64,000 bases of DNA from an uncultured Eubacteriales bacterium (GTDB lineage Bacteria > Bacillota > Clostridia > Lachnospirales > Lachnospiraceae): the NCBI GenBank assembly GCA_900321855.1, contig ONXS01000001.1, positions 1-64,000 on the forward strand, read 5' to 3'. Of the stretch, positions 51,501 through 60,607 are shown piece by piece. Made by a program: the position numbers and the translations under genes. The notes below the pieces were generated by a model, which did no database searches, was not told where the DNA came from, and saw only the letters and a program-made list of their open reading frames with translations. Within the stretch, counting starts at the first letter, position 1, and each line of letters begins with the position of its first letter.

Positions 51501-52427
51501 GGAACATCTGCAGGAACAAAGACACTGAAAGTTACAGTGACAGATTCTACAGGAAAGACAGCAACAGCTTCTACAACTGTAACAGTACAGGGAACTGTAT
51601 CAGGACTTTCAGTGAAATTAGCAGCAAATAAGACAACAGTAGCAACAAAGGGAACAGCAACACTTACAGCTACAGCAGCAGGCGGTTCAGGAAGCTACAA
51701 ATATACATACAGTATCACAGCAAATGGAAAGACACTTGTACTTGCATCAAACAGCAGTTCAAATAAATATAACTGGACAGCAGGAACATCTGCAGGAACA
51801 AAGACACTTACAGTTAAAGTTACAGATTCAAAGGGCAAGACAGCAACAGCTTCTCAGACAATTACAGTTAAAGCAGGAACAAATAGTTTGAATGTGAGCT
51901 TAAAGCTTAACTCGAAAGTAGTTCAGCCAAATGTTGTTGATATGCTTAAAGCAACAGCTACAGGTGGTTCAGGAAGCTATAAATACACATATAAGATTAC
52001 AGTAGGATCAACAACAAAGGTTCTTGCAGAAAATAGAACATCAAATGAATTTACATGGAATTCAGGCAAGGCAGGCAAGAAGACACTTACAGTAGTTGTA
52101 ACAGACAGCAAAGGAGCAAAAGCAACAGCAAGTGTTAATGTTGAAGTTACATCGTCAAGATTAGCAGTTGTTCTTTCAGCAAACTCTACAAAGGCAGCAA
52201 AGAATACAACAACTAAGATTGTAGCAACAGCAGCTGGCGGAGCTGGTCTGTACACATATACATATACGATTAAGGTTGGAGGTAAGTCATTAGTACTTTC
52301 AAAGGAGCAGTATGCAAATGTATATTCTTGGTATACAGGTAAAGAAGGAACAAAGACACTCATTGTTACAGTAAAAGATTCAACTGGAGCAATAGCAACT
52401 TCATCAATGGACATCGTAGTGAAATAA
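48573..52427 (+). CDS. Secreted alpha-amylase, GH13 MalS-like, with CBM26-like and repeat domains
   Basis: A 1284-residue secreted enzyme (signal peptide to about 46, ending TYA). The catalytic domain (about 55-600) differs from the first amylase and resembles periplasmic MalS: FLLTDRFKNGD, DVVMNHAGY, GFRCDTAKHVE (nucleophile), WMTGEHWEHN (acid), YISSHDS. Two MucBP-like beta domains follow (GKVTITDVNKDTGATI and YVVTKFVDAATGAEI), a CBM26-like module (VQVHYYNDKNWSSVNLYAY, IFNNGAGAQEPSG), a third MucBP-like domain, and four repeats of the same type as in the first amylase. Codon choice is strongly biased to a few codons (ACA, GCA, GGA), as in highly expressed genes. It and its neighbour act outside the cell on starch. 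Confidence 0.93.
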   Translation: MKRKLSFKKRLANQSKKIAAVTLSLSMAFGISGLTFEKPVMTYAAETAADLENAPFSWDNATVYFLLTDRFKNGDTSNDNAYGRQDVPMTDKRATFHGGDFAGITQQIEAGYFDDLGVNAIWLTAPYEQIHGYIVGGDQFFHYSYHGYYVLDYTEPDQAYGTKQEFQKLVDTAHEHGIRIVMDVVMNHAGYNSMYDMNEYGFGTLKSGWQNYYNSQHSSTAGYHDNIDYNSSASDWGKWWGAGWIRSGLPGYTEGGNDEKTSSLLGLPDFKTESGASVGIPELLKTKWTKEGTYNEKVSKYGSSGTVRSYLTKWLSEWVETYGVDGFRCDTAKHVEFESWKALKDASNTALKKWRQNNPNKPGAQWTDDFWMTGEHWEHNVGYGKDGYFTAGGFDSMINFETQGGGLLAAGTLANLYDGYASKINGTDGFNALSYISSHDSTLADRNNLYYLGSALLMLPGGVQIYYGDETARPWVSGVSDGNGGAGHGLRSDMNWNNYDKELLTHWQKLGTFRKNHLSIGGGSNTKLTSTSGIAFGRTYNKNGVNDKAAGVVGAGNNTDITVDVSSLWEDGTTIINAYDGTDTVVNGGKVTFNSGAHGTILMEESAVAKGKVTITDVNKDTGATISTRVITGEIGQSYTASPLTTDGLKLASTTGAKTGTFTKEGSAVTFYYTFDNVNYAYVVTKFVDAATGAEIADSTTEIKKVGSTYNTTPVDVKNYEVDESQTTNASGTVARGTTTVTYKYNYVEPTTVQVHYYNDKNWSSVNLYAYDESGTAVKEFTGKWPGKAMTAAGEGWFTLDLADAERATLIFNNGAGAQEPSGVGTPGYEAAGEVWIKGGKVYQTGKVKVNYVDENGKVLASETLKGVADGTSKYTTSAKTIDGYTLTTTPSNASGVFAEGTTTVKYVYKSNRVAADLKVSLAAAKTTVAPKGTVTLKATTTGGSGSYKYTYSITANGKTLVLASNSSSNTYNWTAGTSAGTKTLKVTVTDSTGKTATASTTVTVQGTVSGLSVKLAANKTTVATKGTATLTATAAGGSGSYKYTYSITANGKTLVLASNSSSNKYNWTAGTSAGTKTLTVKVTDSKGKTATASQTITVKAGTNSLNVSLKLNSKVVQPNVVDMLKATATGGSGSYKYTYKITVGSTTKVLAENRTSNEFTWNSGKAGKKTLTVVVTDSKGAKATASVNVEVTSSRLAVVLSANSTKAAKNTTTKIVATAAGGAGLYTYTYTIKVGGKSLVLSKEQYANVYSWYTGKEGTKTLIVTVKDSTGAIATSSMDIVVK

Positions 52428-52448
52428 TATATAGGATATATACATAGC

Positions 52449-52488
52449 AGAAAGGGATATAAAGAGAGATTTTTATATCCCTTCTTTT
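52449..52488 (+). terminator. Terminator of the second amylase gene
   Basis: AAAGGGATATAAA pairs with TTTATATCCCTT, then TCTTTT. Confidence 0.85.
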
Positions 52489-52611
52489 AAAATTAATCCA
52501 AATTTGAATCTGAGTAAGTGATAGTGGTTGAAATATTTGCTTGAATAATTTAAAGATAGATGTTATTATCTTAATGATTATACTATTTTAAATAAAAATA
52601 AGGAGCATAGT

Positions 52612-53733
52612 ATGAAGTATGATTATCTAGTAGTAGGTGCAGGATTATATGGCTCAGTTTTCGCACATGAGGCGAAGAAAGCGGGCAAAACTGTACTGGT
52701 TATCGATAAAAGACAAAATATAGCAGGTAATGTGTATACAGAAGATGTTGAAAAAATACATGTTCATAAGTATGGGGCACATATTTTTCACACAAATAAC
52801 AAAGTAGTGTGGGATTACATCAATCAGTTTGCTGATTTTAATCGATTTACAAATAGCCCAGTTGCAAACTATAAGGGTGAATTGTATTCGCTGCCGTTTA
52901 ATATGTATACATTTAATAAGATGTGGGGCGTTGTAACACCACAGGAAGCTCAGGAAAAAATAGAACAGCAAAAGAGAGAGGCAGGTATCACAGAGCCTAA
53001 AAACTTAGAAGAGCAGGCAATTTCTCTTGTTGGAAAAGATATTTATGAGAAATTAATCAAAGGATATACAGAGAAGCAGTGGGGAAGAAAATGCGAAGAT
53101 TTACCTGCATTTATTATCAAGAGACTTCCAGTAAGACTTACATTTGACAATAACTATTTTAACGCATTATATCAAGGAATCCCGATTGGCGGATATACTA
53201 AGATGGTTGAAAATATGCTTGAAGGCATTGAAGTCAGATTAAATGTAAATTATCTGGATAATAAAGAAGAATATGATGCACTTGCAGACAAGATTGTGTA
53301 TACAGGTGCAATTGACGAGTATTTTGAATATAAGCTAGGATGTCTGGAATATAGATCTGTGAGATTTGAGACAGAGGTTCTTGATATTGATAATTTTCAA
53401 GGTAATGTAGCCGTTAATTATACAGACGCAGAGACTCCATGGACAAGAATTATCGAACACAAGTGGTTTGAATTCGGAAAAGATGATGAGGGAAATGACA
53501 TACCTAAGACAGTTATTTCAAGAGAGTATTCATCAGAGTGGAATCTTGGAGATGAGCCATATTATCCGGTAAATGATGAAAAGAATGGAGAACTTTATAA
53601 GAAATATAAGGAACTCTCTATGCAGGAAGATCATGTGATATTTGGCGGAAGATTAGGTGAATACAAATATTATGATATGGATGCGGTCATTGCATCTGCA
53701 TTATCTATGTGTAAAGAAGAACTTAAGGGGTAA
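52612..53733 (+). CDS. glf: UDP-galactopyranose mutase
   Basis: A 373-residue flavoenzyme that turns UDP-galactopyranose into UDP-galactofuranose for surface glycans. FAD-binding motif VVGAGLYGSVFAHEAKKAGKTVLVIDKR at the N terminus, then GNVYTEDVEKIHVHKYGAHIFHT with the active-site His, LPFNMYTF, the YTEKQWG motif, and near the end FGGRLGEYKYYDMDAVI, which holds conserved Arg and Tyr/Asp residues. RBS AAGGAG. It opens the polysaccharide gene cluster and ends 6 nt before the next gene. Its presence predicts galactofuranose in the product glycan. Confidence 0.97.
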   Translation: MKYDYLVVGAGLYGSVFAHEAKKAGKTVLVIDKRQNIAGNVYTEDVEKIHVHKYGAHIFHTNNKVVWDYINQFADFNRFTNSPVANYKGELYSLPFNMYTFNKMWGVVTPQEAQEKIEQQKREAGITEPKNLEEQAISLVGKDIYEKLIKGYTEKQWGRKCEDLPAFIIKRLPVRLTFDNNYFNALYQGIPIGGYTKMVENMLEGIEVRLNVNYLDNKEEYDALADKIVYTGAIDEYFEYKLGCLEYRSVRFETEVLDIDNFQGNVAVNYTDAETPWTRIIEHKWFEFGKDDEGNDIPKTVISREYSSEWNLGDEPYYPVNDEKNGELYKKYKELSMQEDHVIFGGRLGEYKYYDMDAVIASALSMCKEELKG

Positions 53734-53739
53734 AAAAGC

Positions 53740-54558
53740 ATGAAAATAAGAAATTACGTAGTAACACATAAGAAAAAGTCTCTTTCAGATAACTTGAAGA
53801 AGAATGGTTATCGATTGATTTCAGTAGGACCTGGAAATCAGGAGAACAATGAAGGCGTTCATGATAATACTTTAGAAAATATTTCTGAAAAAAATCCAAA
53901 TTACTGTGAATTGACAGCCTTGTATTGGATTTGGAAGAATGATAAGAAATCAGATATTATGGGCTTTTGTCATTATAGAAGATATTTTACGAAGGCAACA
54001 GTTAGTCAGGACGAAAAATATTTTCTTAAGAAGCGAGATATATTAAAAGTTTTCGAAGAAGGCTATGATGTGATTGCTCCTATAAAAACAGTTTGTGCAA
54101 AGTCAATGAACTATGTCTATAGGATGGCAGGAAAAGAAAAAGATTTAGATACACTCAGAGCTGTTATTTCCGAAAAATATCCAGAATATATGAAGGAATA
54201 TGATTATGTATTCGAACACAATGTTACATATCTGGCAAACATGATGATTGCTCAGAGAGAAGTATTTGACGATTATTGTAAATGGCTGTTTGATATTTTG
54301 TTTGAAGTGGAAAGAAGAACGGATTTAACCGGCTATACACCTGCAGAGGCAAGAATCTATGGCTATATGTCGGAACGACTGTTTACAGTTTATGTTATGC
54401 ATAAACATCTCAGAGTAAAAGAGATTCGAGCTGTTAATATAGAGAAGAAGAATGATATTAAATACAAGATAAAGGAGTTTAATATCAAGACTCATATTTA
54501 TCAGGGAATGAGAAATGTTGCGTTCCTATTTAATAAAAACAGAAAAAAATACTTATAA
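53740..54558 (+). CDS. DUF4422 glycosyltransferase
   Basis: A 272-residue cytoplasmic protein. The family signature is clear: NYCELTALYWIWKN near residue 60 and MGFCHYRRYF near 80, then DVIAPIK and a region HNVTYLANMMIAQREVFDDYCKWLF. DUF4422 proteins are glycosyltransferases of capsule and exopolysaccharide clusters; several relatives attach galactofuranose, which would suit the preceding glf, but that is inference. A Lys-rich C terminus may bind the membrane. It follows glf by 6 nt with its own weak RBS. Confidence 0.9.
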   Translation: MKIRNYVVTHKKKSLSDNLKKNGYRLISVGPGNQENNEGVHDNTLENISEKNPNYCELTALYWIWKNDKKSDIMGFCHYRRYFTKATVSQDEKYFLKKRDILKVFEEGYDVIAPIKTVCAKSMNYVYRMAGKEKDLDTLRAVISEKYPEYMKEYDYVFEHNVTYLANMMIAQREVFDDYCKWLFDILFEVERRTDLTGYTPAEARIYGYMSERLFTVYVMHKHLRVKEIRAVNIEKKNDIKYKIKEFNIKTHIYQGMRNVAFLFNKNRKKYL

Positions 54559-54585
54559 TATAAATAGGAGATGGACGAGTTACAG

Positions 54586-55629
54586 ATGACACAGAGAAAA
54601 AGAGAAGTAAACTACTTAGATTTAATAAAAGTAATCGCCTGTTTTATGGTCGTTTTACAGCATGGAAACTCATGCTATTTCGAGGTAGAGAATGATACGG
54701 GATATTGGTTCTCAGCAAATGTTATAGCTAGTATTGTTCGTTTTGCCGTTCAGGTATTTTTTATGGTTACCGGTGTTAATTTGCTGGATTTTTATGACAG
54801 ATATGATGTGAAAACTTATTTTAAAAAGAGGTTTACATCGATTTTAATACCATATTTGTTCTGGTCTATAGCAAGCATCATGGTAGATGCGTTGATTTTG
54901 ACATCGGGCAAAAACAAACTGACTGTGCGTTATATTGTCAATGGGTTTATCAATGGTAAGATTGTTCCAATATATTGGTTTTTTATTCAGCTTATGTTGA
55001 TTTGTATATGCATACCGGTTTTGGCAGCTGTAGAAAAAGAAAAAAAATTAAAAACTTATCAATATATTGTTGCATTCACATTTGTTTTTAACATTTTGAT
55101 TCCATTTCTACTCATGCCAGTAAATGATGTGATAAATTATAATTTACAGCTTCCAGTTATTTCTGGATATCTGTTTTTTGCTGTGGCAGGGTATGTATTT
55201 GCGAAGACGGATTTTACACGTATTCAGAGAGTTTTCATATATATTTTTGGAATTATAGGATTTTTGATACAGGGAATAGGAACCTACTGTCTGACAATGA
55301 AAAAAGGAGAACTCGATACAACCTTTGGCGACAATGTAGGTTTGCCACTTGTATTATATTCATTAGCGATGTTTTTGTTTTTGAAACAGGTTGGACCAGC
55401 AGTTCTGAAAAACAAATACATAAAAAAAGTAGTTGGAACAATATCAAAATATACATATAGTATATATTTAGTACATTACTTCTTAATTCGAGTAATTAAT
55501 ATAACATTCCGTAATGTTCATTACTCACTGATATATCGATTAACAGCACCTTTTGCTATTATAGGAATTATCGTAGTGGCGGTATATGTCGCAAGGAAAA
55601 TTCCGTTTGTTGCCAAAATTTTGCCATAA
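54586..55629 (+). CDS. Membrane acyltransferase (acyltransferase-3 family)
   Basis: A 347-residue membrane protein with about ten hydrophobic segments. The family start is present: NYLDLIKVIACFMVVLQHGNSCYF, with the conserved His in the first helix, followed by VFFMVTGVNLL and YLFWSIASIM. Such OafA-like enzymes add acetyl or other acyl groups to sugars at the membrane. Near the end KYTYSIYLVHYFLIR holds the conserved Leu-His. ATG 54586 is favoured since an upstream in-frame ATG at 54571 abuts AGGAG with no spacing. Likely decorates the cluster's repeat unit. Confidence 0.88.
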   Translation: MTQRKREVNYLDLIKVIACFMVVLQHGNSCYFEVENDTGYWFSANVIASIVRFAVQVFFMVTGVNLLDFYDRYDVKTYFKKRFTSILIPYLFWSIASIMVDALILTSGKNKLTVRYIVNGFINGKIVPIYWFFIQLMLICICIPVLAAVEKEKKLKTYQYIVAFTFVFNILIPFLLMPVNDVINYNLQLPVISGYLFFAVAGYVFAKTDFTRIQRVFIYIFGIIGFLIQGIGTYCLTMKKGELDTTFGDNVGLPLVLYSLAMFLFLKQVGPAVLKNKYIKKVVGTISKYTYSIYLVHYFLIRVINITFRNVHYSLIYRLTAPFAIIGIIVVAVYVARKIPFVAKILP

Positions 55630-55651
55630 TATTTTTAATAAGGAAAAAAAC

Positions 55652-56866
55652 ATGAGAATAAGCGTAAAAAAAATTTCACCGGAATCTATATTTTTATATA
55701 TAATTTTATTGGTAGTAATTCTGAATAATAATTCCATATGGTCAGTCATAAATTCAACACAAATACTCATATTAGAGTTGTTTGCATTGAGTGCTTGTAT
55801 GTTTGGAATGATAATAAATCTTATGAATAAGTCATCTATAGCAATGGATACGGCAAATTTCTTTTTTATTATGGGATTTTTCTTCTTGGCATTGATATAT
55901 TGTGCACTCAAAATGCAGGGACACTATAAGGCAATAATTGTTTTGCTAATTATTATGCCTATGATGTTTATCTTTCAAGAGTATTTGCTGAAAGAAAATC
56001 TTTTAGAAAAATTATTTGTAGTTTTATATTATGTTATACTTACCATTGTTGTCATTTCATTATTTTTTTGGATTTTTGGTTCTATATTAAAATGGATCTC
56101 TGCGACTGGTCTAGTCGAATATACATGGGGAATTAAAGTAAAAGTAAAAGAGTATTACCATTTGTATGTTGAGGCACAAGGCTCTGATTTAGCTGTTTTA
56201 GGTATCAATCTTGAAAAAAGAAATTGTGCTTTTTTTGTTGAAGCTTCGATGGCTAATTATATTTTTTGTATTGGATTGATTTTGGCGGAATTTTATATAA
56301 AGTCCAATAAGAAACAAAAAGCAATTCTGATAATCGGAATTTTATCTACACTCTCCATAACTGGAGTATCGTTCTTAATTTTATATGCGATATACAAGAT
56401 TTTTTCGATTCAGGGTCGAGGACGATGGATGACAGCCATTAAAATTATCTTGACAGTATTTGGAACAGCATTCTTTGTTTATATGATTTATCGTATGTTT
56501 GGAATGAAGTTGGATACGAAAAGTGGTATGGTTCGAAGCGAAAAAATACATTCGGAATTTGAGGTATTTAAGAATAATATTTTAATTGGAAATGGATTTT
56601 TAACATATACAAATGGTTCAAGTAATGGATTTACAGCATTGTTAGCAGATGGAGGATTATACCTTTGGGGAATTTACTGGATTCCTTTGATTGGATGCTT
56701 TTTATGTAAGATATATGAAAAAAAACTTGATTATGCCAAATTATTGTATATGTTTCTGTTAATGGTTACGGTAATTCAGTATTCAACATTTAATGCTTTT
56801 GTTTGTATGCTGGCATGGCATGAATTAATTGAATATTTTAGTAAACCGAACAGAAAGAAGGAATAG
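55652..56866 (+). CDS. Polytopic membrane protein, probable polysaccharide polymerase (Wzy-like)
   Basis: A 404-residue protein with about ten membrane segments (ESIFLYIILLVVILNN, FFFIMGFFFLALIYCAL, AIIVLLIIMPMMFIF, FVVLYYVILTIVVISLFFWIFGS, ILIIGILSTLSITGVSFLILYAIYKIF). One large loop lies between about 180 and 215 and another near 320-345. Arrangement and position between sugar-transferase and flippase genes fit the Wzy/O-antigen-ligase class, whose members share little sequence. No diagnostic motif is visible, so the call rests on topology and context. AAGGAAAA at 55641-55648 fixes the start; it lies 22 nt after the previous stop. Confidence 0.7.
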   Translation: MRISVKKISPESIFLYIILLVVILNNNSIWSVINSTQILILELFALSACMFGMIINLMNKSSIAMDTANFFFIMGFFFLALIYCALKMQGHYKAIIVLLIIMPMMFIFQEYLLKENLLEKLFVVLYYVILTIVVISLFFWIFGSILKWISATGLVEYTWGIKVKVKEYYHLYVEAQGSDLAVLGINLEKRNCAFFVEASMANYIFCIGLILAEFYIKSNKKQKAILIIGILSTLSITGVSFLILYAIYKIFSIQGRGRWMTAIKIILTVFGTAFFVYMIYRMFGMKLDTKSGMVRSEKIHSEFEVFKNNILIGNGFLTYTNGSSNGFTALLADGGLYLWGIYWIPLIGCFLCKIYEKKLDYAKLLYMFLLMVTVIQYSTFNAFVCMLAWHELIEYFSKPNRKKE

Positions 56867-56867
56867 A

Positions 56868-57935
56868 ATGATATCAGTTATATTACCAATCTATAATAAA
56901 GAAAACTACATAGAAAAATGTCTGGATAGTATCTTAAATCAGGATTACAAAGATCTTCAAGTCATTATGGTTAATGATGGTTCGGTTGACAAGACAGAGG
57001 AGATATGTAAAAGATATTTGTCTGATGATAGATTTGAACTTGTCAATCAGACAAATAAGGGGGTAAGTGCTGCAAGGAATGCGGGAATGGATATTGCAAA
57101 AGGAGAGTGGATTGCATTTATTGATCCAGATGACTATATAGAACCAAATTATTTTTCAAGATTGCATGACTTGACAGAAGAAAAAATGGATATAGTTGCA
57201 TGTTGTTGTAAGGTAATTTACCCGGAACAGATTGCAACTAATTTGTTTTATGAGAAAGATATTACAGCCGTATCAGTAGATGAGAAAAAAGTTTTCTATA
57301 AACAGCTTATGAATGTCTTTTATGGACAGCCGCAGAATGCAGTGACAGCAATTGGTGTTCCATGGGGCAAGCTTTACCGAAGATCATATATTGAGAAGTA
57401 TCATATTCGATTTCATAATGATCTTAAGAGAATGCAGGATAACATTTTTAATATGTATGCCTTTGATAAGGCAAATGGAATAAAATATGTGAATGAACCA
57501 TTATATATGTATCGTGTAGACAATATTAACAATTATATTTTTACAAAATACAACGGTAATATGATGAACAATTTTGAAATTTTCCACAAAGAGAGAAGGA
57601 AATTTTTTAATAAGAATCATTACTGGAATGATGATGAGATTCGAAAATTTTATTATAGAGAATTGTTTGGACACGCAGTTTATACCTTGAATAGCCAGAC
57701 ATTGAATAAATATAATAAAAGTTCACATGGAGAAAAGAGAAAAGAACTTAAAAAGATTTCAAAAAATTCGTGTTTTACAATATGTTTTCATAAATTGAAG
57801 ATAACTGATATTGGAGGAACGGCTCGAAAAGTTATATTTGTGGGATTAAAGTATAGAATTTACCCGTTACTGTTTTTTATATGGAGTTTCCGAAATATAC
57901 ATTTGAAAAAAAGAATAAGGAGAGAAAAAGGTTAG
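56868..57935 (+). CDS. Family 2 glycosyltransferase
   Basis: A 355-residue enzyme. The GT-A fold begins at once: ISVILPIYNKENYIEKCLDSILNQDYKDLQVIMVNDGSVDKTEEIC, then GVSAARNAGMDIAKGEWIAFIDPDDYIEP with the metal-binding Asp pair. A C-terminal region with basic and aromatic residues (YRIYPLLFFIWSFRNIHLKKRIRREK) may touch the membrane. ATG 56868 begins 1 nt after the previous stop, with AAGGAA as RBS. It transfers one sugar to the lipid-linked repeat unit; donor and acceptor unknown. Confidence 0.94.
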   Translation: MISVILPIYNKENYIEKCLDSILNQDYKDLQVIMVNDGSVDKTEEICKRYLSDDRFELVNQTNKGVSAARNAGMDIAKGEWIAFIDPDDYIEPNYFSRLHDLTEEKMDIVACCCKVIYPEQIATNLFYEKDITAVSVDEKKVFYKQLMNVFYGQPQNAVTAIGVPWGKLYRRSYIEKYHIRFHNDLKRMQDNIFNMYAFDKANGIKYVNEPLYMYRVDNINNYIFTKYNGNMMNNFEIFHKERRKFFNKNHYWNDDEIRKFYYRELFGHAVYTLNSQTLNKYNKSSHGEKRKELKKISKNSCFTICFHKLKITDIGGTARKVIFVGLKYRIYPLLFFIWSFRNIHLKKRIRREKG

Positions 57936-57939
57936 AGGT

Positions 57940-59154
57940 ATGAAAAGAGTATTAATAACAGGTGCGAATATGGAAAATAAAGGTGCACAGTCAATGTTGT
58001 TTGTGGCAGTTGATGAATTGAAGAAAAGATATAAAGATGTGCAGGTTTATTTTGCATATTCCAGTGGAAATTTTGATGAGGAAAAATACAATTTTAAAGG
58101 TGTATATTATACAGGAGTGACGAAAAAAATTGCACTTGGACAGAATGGGTTTTATAATTATATGAAGCGCAGTGTCAAGGATTGTGCAAAATGGATACTT
58201 GGAAAGAGAACAGCTCTCTGGAAGGCAAAGGAATTAAAAACTTTAATGAGTAAAATGGACATGATTATTGATGTCAGTGGATTTCAGTTGGGAGATAAGT
58301 GGGATATTACAACAAATCAGGAATTTTTAAATAATATACGTCTTGCAAAAAAATATAATATTCCAATTTACCTTATGCCTCAGTCTTTTGGACCATTTCA
58401 TTATAAAGATAAATCTATCTTGAAAGATATAGAAGAAGAACTGAAATATCCGGAAATTATCTTTGCAAGAGAGATTCAGGGTAAAGATATGTTAGAGAAA
58501 GAATTTGGTCTTACAAATGTAAGACTTTATTCTGATATGGTATTACAAAATACTGGTATTGATCCAAAAAATATCTATAAAAAAGATGTTAAACTAAACT
58601 ACACAAAGATTACAGGAAGAGGAAATGTTGGAATAGTACCAAATACAAAGTGTCTCAAGCATGGAGATCAGGACAAGATATATGGACTCTATATGAAACT
58701 TATGGATACTATTTTAGCAAAGGGCAAGAAGATTTATCTCTTTACTCATTCTTCTGAAGATAAGATTATGTGTGAATATTTAAAGAATCAGTATAAAGAT
58801 AATGATAATGTTGTTTTAATCACAGAAGAAATGACATGTTTGGAATATGATGAATTTGTAAATCAGCTTGATTTTCAGATTGGTTCTAGATTCCATGGTC
58901 TGGTTCATGCATTTAGAAACGATGTTCCATGTATTGCTTTGGGATGGGCTGTGAAATATGATGAACTATGTAAAATTGTTGGTGAAGAGGGATATTCATT
59001 TGACATCAATAAAATTGATGAGAATACTGACAAAATTATAGAAAAAGTAGAATATTTGGCAGATCATTATGAGACAGAAAAGAAGGTAATCGAGGAACAT
59101 ATGAAAATTGTCAGAAATGATAACTGTTTTTCTTATATAACGTTTAAAAACTAA
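57940..59154 (+). CDS. Polysaccharide pyruvyltransferase-family protein
   Basis: A 404-residue cytoplasmic protein of the CsaB/PssM family (PS_pyruv_trans). Start VLITGANMENKGAQSMLFVAVDEL matches the family's N-terminal GN.GD-like motif, in variant form. MIIDVSGFQLGDKW follows near residue 110. Near residue 320 comes the conserved IGSRFHGLVHAFRNDVPCIALGW. Members move pyruvate from phosphoenolpyruvate onto a sugar as a ketal, giving negative charge, though the family is broad and some members do other transfers. It overlaps no neighbour (4-nt gap) and has AGAGG upstream. Confidence 0.88.
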   Translation: MKRVLITGANMENKGAQSMLFVAVDELKKRYKDVQVYFAYSSGNFDEEKYNFKGVYYTGVTKKIALGQNGFYNYMKRSVKDCAKWILGKRTALWKAKELKTLMSKMDMIIDVSGFQLGDKWDITTNQEFLNNIRLAKKYNIPIYLMPQSFGPFHYKDKSILKDIEEELKYPEIIFAREIQGKDMLEKEFGLTNVRLYSDMVLQNTGIDPKNIYKKDVKLNYTKITGRGNVGIVPNTKCLKHGDQDKIYGLYMKLMDTILAKGKKIYLFTHSSEDKIMCEYLKNQYKDNDNVVLITEEMTCLEYDEFVNQLDFQIGSRFHGLVHAFRNDVPCIALGWAVKYDELCKIVGEEGYSFDINKIDENTDKIIEKVEYLADHYETEKKVIEEHMKIVRNDNCFSYITFKN

Positions 59155-59169
59155 GGTAAGGTTAGAAAA

Positions 59170-60576
59170 ATGAGTAGAGAATCAAATTTAGCAAAAAATA
59201 CGGTAATATTAGCAATTGGAGCATTTTTGCCTAAGATTGCAGGAATGATTGTACTTCCACTGGTTACTGCCGGTCTTACAAAAGCGGATTATGGTACATT
59301 TGATTTAATTACTACACTTGTGGCACTTTTTTTGCCTCTGGTAACACTTCAGATTCACTCAGCGGCATTTCGATTCTTGATTGATTGTCGTGGAGAAAAG
59401 AAAGAAACAGATGAAATTATATCAAATATTATCGGATTTATAACTCCAACATCAATTATTGCATTGTTAATACTTTTCTTTGCATTACACACATTTAGTT
59501 TGCCAGTTCGTATATTAGTATGTATTTATTATTTGGCTGATATTTTTCTTGCAGCAGTTCAGCAGATCATAAGAGGATTTTCTTATAATAAAGCATATTC
59601 TACCAGTTCTGTTATTCAGTCATTTACAAATATGGTTTTGGTATTTATATTTGTAACTGGATTAAAAAAGGGAATGATAGGTGCGTTACTGGCGACAACG
59701 GTTGCAACAATTGCAGGTGTGGTATACCTGATGCGCAAGATTGATATTTTAGGAAGATTTCATATATCTTACATAAATAGAAAAGTAATCGTTGAGATGC
59801 TAAAATATTCATGGCCAATTGTGCCAAATTCTCTTTCAAACTGGGTGCTTAGTACATCAGACAGACTGGTGCTTGTGACATTTATGGGTCCTGCTGCGGC
59901 GGGTGTGTATGCAGTAGCAAATAAGATACCGACACTTGTTTCAAGTCTTCAGGGAACATTTGTATTTGCATGGCAGGAAAATGCAACTCTGGCATCAAAG
60001 GATGATGACAAAGGGGAATATTATACCCATATGTTTTCGGGAATTTTCCGCATTATTGCGGGAATAACAGCTGTGTTAATTGCATTTACACCTATTTTGT
60101 TTAAAATATTAATTCGCGGAAGTTATGAAGATGCATATATTCAGATGCCAATATTATTTATGGCAATATTATTTTCGTGTGTCGCATCTTATATGGGTGG
60201 AATTTATGTAGCACATAAAAAAACACTTAATATTGGAATTACAACAATTGTATCAGCAGTTATCAATCTTGCTATTGATTTGGTATTTGTCAACAAGATT
60301 GGAATTTTTGCAGCATCCATTTCAACATTAATCAGTTATTTATTTTTAATGATTTATCGTATGGTTGATGCAAAGAAATTTGAGGATATAAGATATAATC
60401 TGATAGAGATAATTTGTATTTGTGGTGTGTTAATCATCATGTGTATAATTTATTTTATGAATTCATTGATTTTTAGTTTTGTAAATGTTGTAATAGGAGT
60501 GATATTCGCAAGCTTAATTAATAAAAGTCTTGTGATTTCTTTATTAGATAAATTCAAAAAGAAATTAAAAAAATAG
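59170..60576 (+). CDS. Polysaccharide flippase (Wzx, MOP superfamily)
   Basis: A 468-residue membrane protein with about 14 helices. It begins SNLAKNTVILAIGAFLPKIAGMIVLPLVTAGLTKADYGTFDLI, the typical start of Wzx/RfbX exporters, followed by regular pairs of helices and the mid-protein YSWPIVPNSLSNWVLSTSDRLVLVTFMG, also typical. Wzx moves the lipid-linked repeat unit across the membrane for polymerisation. The C terminus is Lys-rich, cytoplasmic. Together with the Wzy-like gene it indicates a Wzx/Wzy-dependent pathway. Confidence 0.93.
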   Translation: MSRESNLAKNTVILAIGAFLPKIAGMIVLPLVTAGLTKADYGTFDLITTLVALFLPLVTLQIHSAAFRFLIDCRGEKKETDEIISNIIGFITPTSIIALLILFFALHTFSLPVRILVCIYYLADIFLAAVQQIIRGFSYNKAYSTSSVIQSFTNMVLVFIFVTGLKKGMIGALLATTVATIAGVVYLMRKIDILGRFHISYINRKVIVEMLKYSWPIVPNSLSNWVLSTSDRLVLVTFMGPAAAGVYAVANKIPTLVSSLQGTFVFAWQENATLASKDDDKGEYYTHMFSGIFRIIAGITAVLIAFTPILFKILIRGSYEDAYIQMPILFMAILFSCVASYMGGIYVAHKKTLNIGITTIVSAVINLAIDLVFVNKIGIFAASISTLISYLFLMIYRMVDAKKFEDIRYNLIEIICICGVLIIMCIIYFMNSLIFSFVNVVIGVIFASLINKSLVISLLDKFKKKLKK

Positions 60577-60607
60577 TTAATTTTAGTAGAAAGGTAGGGT
60601 TTTAATT

